Source: Plazaster borealis (taxonomy: Eukaryota > Echinodermata > Asteroidea > Forcipulatida > Labidiasteridae). From it: a stretch of DNA of 64,000 bases. A program made the translations under genes and the position numbers. The notes beneath the pieces were generated by a model, which searched no databases, had not been told where the DNA came from, and saw nothing but the letters and a program-made list of their open reading frames with translations. How positions within the stretch are numbered: the stretch's first letter is position 1; each line of letters begins with the position of its first letter. Positions 27,101 to 33,100 of the stretch are shown here, piece after piece. The stretch is taken from the NCBI GenBank assembly GCA_021014325.1, contig CM037472.1, positions 25,467,063-25,531,062 of the forward strand, written 5' to 3'.

Positions 27101-30100
27101 AATATTAAACTTCAACTTCCGATTTGAACCGGAAGTCAAGGTCAAAAGGGTCACATTTTGTGTAGCGCTTGTTTAAAATATCAAAGACCTTTAATTAGTA
27201 CTGCCACGGACTCTTTTGTCCTCGAAAGGTCCCCTCGTTTTACAACTCCAATTCATCCTGTTTTCCATCTACGTGATCTTGATCTCCTCCTGGTGGGTAG
27301 ACAGGCTTCACCTATCGGTTTCTTACAGCTGCAAACTATCCCGATGATGCAGCATGCGCCAAGATGCAATTACTCGTCTGGGGTCTAGACATAAATCGTT
27401 TCCCGTACAATTCCACCTCTCTTCTCCCGTCTCAGAGGGCTAGGCAGTGTACTTTCACGTAATGATCCTAGGTCTCAATTTTCAAGGAGTTCTATAAAAA
27501 CGTTTCTTTCTTCATCGTATCACACAAAGTTGGAGGATTTATTTACGTCGTGACCTCTCCGACTGGATCATTATTACCGTAAGGGTTTTATAATTAATTT
27601 ACATTACGGAGGCCTTTGGGGATGTGGAACGCAATGTCAATGGGCCTATCGGGTTAAAGAGGTCTATGGAAAGCAATAGAGGTGTAATCTTAAAGATTCC
27701 GTCTTAGAATTGTTGACAATCGCATTTTGGTAACCGTCCAATAATGGCCGACAGTGGAACTCACCAGCCTGATTCTTTTGGGCACATTGACAGCTGCTGC
27801 CTTTCAGTCCAACATCGGCATCTCACCCACTTTATTGTGAATTTATGTTCCGAGGTGGGATGTGGCATTTATTTGTCAGGCACGGGAGACAGCCAGCAAT
27901 CTGAGTGACGTCCATCTTATTGAAGTATTGGGGAAACTTAGTAGCAGTGGCAATCATCACCTTGCCGGGAAACGGGTGATAGCTACTGCCCAACACCTGA
28001 GTACCCATCTTACAATTATCACTCAAATTGTTGTTTGTAAATATGGAATCAGTGACTCTCAAAAAGGGGACACAAAGACAACTGCCCCAAGGTTCAACAC
28101 AGTGACACCATACCGGTATAGGATGTACCTATTTTGTTGTGACAGGGTATTTATCTTTGGGGACAACATTGACACTCACCGATTTGTTGGGGACACATGT
28201 GACAGCTACTGCCCCAAGCCTGACCAACAGTGGCACAGCAGTCGTCATGAAGAGTGGAGTCGTCGGCCATTGGGGCAAGGCATTGACTTGTGGTGACTCT
28301 TCTGAAGCAAGGCCCTCTAATGTGGTACCGTGCCAATGGGCTGTTTCCTGCCAGAGTGGAACCTGCACATTACAAAAAAAGGAATTAGAACACTCGATAC
28401 AGATCAAAGACGCAATTATGATAACCGTAGAGTTGATCGAGGTAACCGGAGCAATAAAATCACGAATAAAATGTAGTGTTTATCGCGATAACATCCGGGA
28501 ATCATACAGACATCGAGACAGTCAAAAACACGACGGGCAACATTTGCGACGATTTGATACTGTAGGCTCCAGTTGATCAACGTTTTAAAGGCACTGTACA
28601 CGTTTGGTAATTACTCAAAATATATATTAGCATAAAAACTGACTTGGTAATGAGCAACAGAGAGCTGTTGATAGTATAAAACATTGTGAGAAACGACTCC
28701 CTCTGAAGTAACGTAGTTTTTGAGAAAGGGGTAATTTCTCACTAAAATAATAAAAGACTTCTTGCAAGAAGCCTTTTATTCCTATCTGAAAGCACACAAA
28801 TTTGTACAACAAGGGTGTTTTTTCTTTCATCATTTTCTTGCAACTTCGATGACCAATTGAGCCCAAATTTTCACAGGCTTGTTATTTTATGCATATGTTG
28901 GGATACACCAAGTGAGAACACTGGTCTTTGACAATTACCAAACGTGTTCAGTGCCCCACTTCGCAATGTTGAGTAAGTCTGTGAGCCAATGCGTCTACAA
29001 TTATTTTCGTTACAAAAACCGGAAAAATATTCCCCAAAAGACTCAGAAATATACAGGAGCAGCTGCTGCTAATAGAAGTTGATCAAGCTGCCGCTACCGC
29101 TGATGTGTCAAGGATTCTCGTTCCGCGGAAAAGAGCAACGCTACTCACACCTATTGCATCGGTTCCACAGGGTGAGAACAAACCCCCAAAAGAAACAAAC
29201 AAACCCCAAACACCCAAACACCCAAACAAACAACAAACAAACACCCCAACAAACAAACTACAAACACCCCAACAAACAAACAAACAATACAAGATTTAGG
29301 CCTACACAGATGGTAGCCATGTCACACGTAAATTTGAATTTCAATGAGTTATCAACTGAAAATAAGATTTAAAACATAAGAAAACAAAAGAAAAGTCGTG
29401 GAACTATAGCAAAAACACAATAAAAAGAATAATACAAAACCCAGAAAAATGGGATCGTAATAAGACGTTAGCCCACACTTCAATGTTTGCAAGTTAGTTA
29501 TTCCTGATTAAAATCTCCACATTCACAACGTCTCGTTTCCCGTGGGAATTAAATCACGCCACCTACGTCCCCCAAAGCCCTCGTTGAATAAACCCAGTGT
29601 GTGTACACAATAACAAGATCATATCTGGGGAGAACAGTCAGCAGAAACTCAGTGGATTTGATTAATTAGATCCTTAGGCAGTGGGCACTGATTCAGTTGA
29701 TATAACATTTGGCACGCGATTCAAACTCGATGATTCCGCTGAGCCCTTGCTTTGTCTACCTTCCTTTTGCTCTTAGTGTTAATAAGAAACCTGTGCAATA
29801 CGTGCAATACGTTTTGACACAGCGTATTGTTTCATGCAAGGCCTATAACACCATGATAACACCAAGGAGTCAGCAAAACTTTCAAACTCAAAAAGACCCT
29901 ATGACTTCGTTCCAGGAGGTCCCCTCAATCAAGACTGGTATTTTATAGGCACGCAAAACTGAAGGGGACAAAATATTAATGTGAACCACAAGAGACCAGT
30001 GATGAGCCGTTAAGCCGCGGATCCTGGTGATGTGTGTTGACATTTTAGTTGGCCCCTACTCAAGTTAAAGTTCCTATTTGTATTGAAAGAGACAGGAGGC

Positions 30101-33100
30101 CCTCTGAGAAAAAGTGACGGTGGTGTCAAGTATCACCCACCCCCACTATTCCTAAAAAAACAGGCACATACAAAGTTGGGATGTTTATCTCGACATATCT
30201 CACCCATCATAGGTTTGCAATAATTTACAAACGCTTAGGCTAACGGGGCCTTTTCGAAATAAAGACTTTGGCTTTAGGCTCTGGCTTGGGCTCCATCAAC
30301 AAATTTGAAATTGCAAGCTTTCGGCCAAAGGCAACGGTTTCTGTGGCAAACTTCCGAAGCCAAAGCCGGAGTCAAAACCGAAGCCAAACTCAAAGCCAAA
30401 GACGAAGCCGTGGTTTTGTAAAGGACCATGGCCTCACTTCAGACACTTAAATTTTGTTGAGAAAATCGCAATATGTCGGCAATGGGGGAGTAAGGGCCTT
30501 TATAGCACCAAGGCCGTGATCGAACCGATGGCTTCTGTTGTGGCTATGACCAGATAGCCGAAAAGAGGCCCGTTCTTCAACGTTGCCACAGCCGTATCCG
30601 AAGTCGCTCAACGTAAAGTCGGCACAAGAATGTTCCACCATTGCCAATTGCTAATGTATATACTTGTATAATAGTTGTTATAGATCTTGATAGAATATAA
30701 ATGCAGCCGAGGTCACCTAAGGTACACTGCCACTTAGAGAGATTCCTCATACATAAAGTGACTATAGTGAAGTGATGAGACAGTATTGTTTTGACACGAT
30801 GAATACTGTTATTGAACAGTCTTGCCCTTTTTAGGTTCAGTAACCTCGAGGTCATTTTTATTTTAATTCAAGGGATATCCAAGAAGAGTTACCGTAGCTC
30901 CACTAACAAGAGTCCAACACTTTGAAGATTCCACAAGGGATGAACTATTCATTTTTTGTATAACGTGTATGAGTCATACATTTAGACCTCGGCTCTGTCG
31001 AATAATGACCTGTTTTGTATTAAAGTTAAGGAGGCGTCCGAATTGACAATATTTTGACTGCTGGCCACGGCCAGAATTTCACTGCAAAGGCTAAGGCCGT
31101 TTCCGAATTAGCGGCTATACGGCTGACTGGCTGCAGCTTGACCACCGCGTCATCCTGCACTGAATCACAAAGGCTGCCCTTGGTAACACCCTTAGAAACA
31201 GCCACAGCCATAGCCGTAGACGCGAACTCATACACAAACTTAATATCATGTCACTCTTTTTACAATTTTTTACTTGCGATTGGAGACAACCAACTACTGC
31301 GCTGCACACAAAAAGAAAACTTCGGTAGTGCCAGATACAGTTTTTTCTAAAAGTATATTTTGTCACAAGAAATTGTTTTTCTTCTTGGAGATTGCCTGGA
31401 ACTGGTTGCCTGTAGATTGCCTCCTGTGACATGTCCATACGTCTTCAACAATGCATCCATAACCTTATAGCTCATCTCATTTGGACATAGACTTGTGGAC
31501 AAGTCGTTAAATTTCTGTCGCGGTGATAGCAAAACGGCTCTCTTGCAACTATCGCTCTCACCACTACTAAATGGGACCGTATGTGGTGAGAGCAGTAGTC
31601 TCGCGCGAGAGAGCCGTTTCGCTATCACCGCGACAGAAAGTTCACGACTTGTCCACAAGTCTAATTGGGACACGGACCAACACTCGTTACCTTCAAAGTG
31701 AAGAGTCATTTTGTTCCTCGCAATATTATTAGTTTAGTCATTTGTTCCTCGTTAAAGAAACCAAGCTACCCCCAATGGTGATTAATCACTACGTGTAAAT
31801 TCTACAGGAGGCCTGTCGAAACCAGACACTCAGGACATTTGAAGATGTCCAGTTAAAATGTGACGGGAGGGAAAAACCCGAAGGAAGCCTCACAAAACAG
31901 CTCTATAGCAGAGGTCGTTGAGGTTTGATTTGAACAGGTATCATGGGAGGTTTTGTCCCCCGGTGTGCGTGCGCCCCCCCCCCCCCGACGGTAAATTAAC
32001 ATTAGCAGATGAAAGTTGATAACAAAGATGGCGATAGTTTTAGACGAAATTTCTGCACATTTGGTCGTATGAGGGGTCGGGGGAGGGGGCGACACAAACA
32101 CAGATTCTCCTGCCAAACCGGAATTCGCAGAGGTCAAAGGGCACGTTTAGATACTATAAAGCCAAGATAACATGACAAGCATTATTTTCTGCTTAGTCGT
32201 TTGAGCTCGTGTCCAAAGTACTTGATGCACGCTGTGAATTTTTTTTTTTTGATCACGTGCCATTTTGGCAATGATCCCCTTTCGGATATTAAGCAAATTT
32301 GTACTTATTTTTTTGAAAAACAAGTTGTGAGCTGCAAAGCTCAATGACGAAGCATCCTGATCTCGATATATTCCAGTCGTTTTCCGAACACTCACTCTAT
32401 GTTTTCACACAGGTCAAATTTTGCTAAATATTTCCCGAGATATAAGAACATTCATATGAGTCTAGTCTCTAGTTGTAAAAAAAATCCCCATATATTAAAA
32501 CTTCCCTTTAAAGGCACTGTACACGTCTGGTAATTACTCAAAATATATATTAGCATAAAAACTGACTTGGTAACGAGCAACAGAGAGCTGTTGATAGTAT
32601 AAAACATTGTGAGAAACGACTCCCTCTGAAGTATCGTAGTTTTTGAGAAAGGGGTAATTTCTCACTAAAATAATAAAAGACTTCTTGCAAGAAGCCTTTT
32701 ATTCCTATCTGAAAGCACACAAATTTGTACAACAAGGGTGTTTTTTTCTTTCATTCATCATTTTCTTGCAACTTCGATGACCAATTGAGCCCAAATTTTC
32801 ACAGGCTTGTTATTTTATGCATATGTTGGGATACACCAAGTGAGAATACTGGTCTTTGACAATTTCCAAACGTGTTCAGTGCCTTTAAAAGGTTTTCACA
32901 CAGGTCAAAATTTGCTCAATATTTCCCAAGCCTATAAAAACATTCATATGAGTCTATTCTCTAGTTGTAAAAAAAACCCCATATATTAAAACTTCCCTTT
33001 AAGTGAGAAGAATTCAAAGTTAAAGACAATTTGCCAGAGGGCTCAAACTGTAACCTTGTCGCAAGAAGGCATGTCAAACGGAATGACACTTTCGAAGAGA

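Noticed and set aside
27832..28062. Minus-strand frame as an extra functional TB exon
   Set aside because: It spans relic TB1 segments, but Cys residues are missing and there is no acceptor with matching phase.
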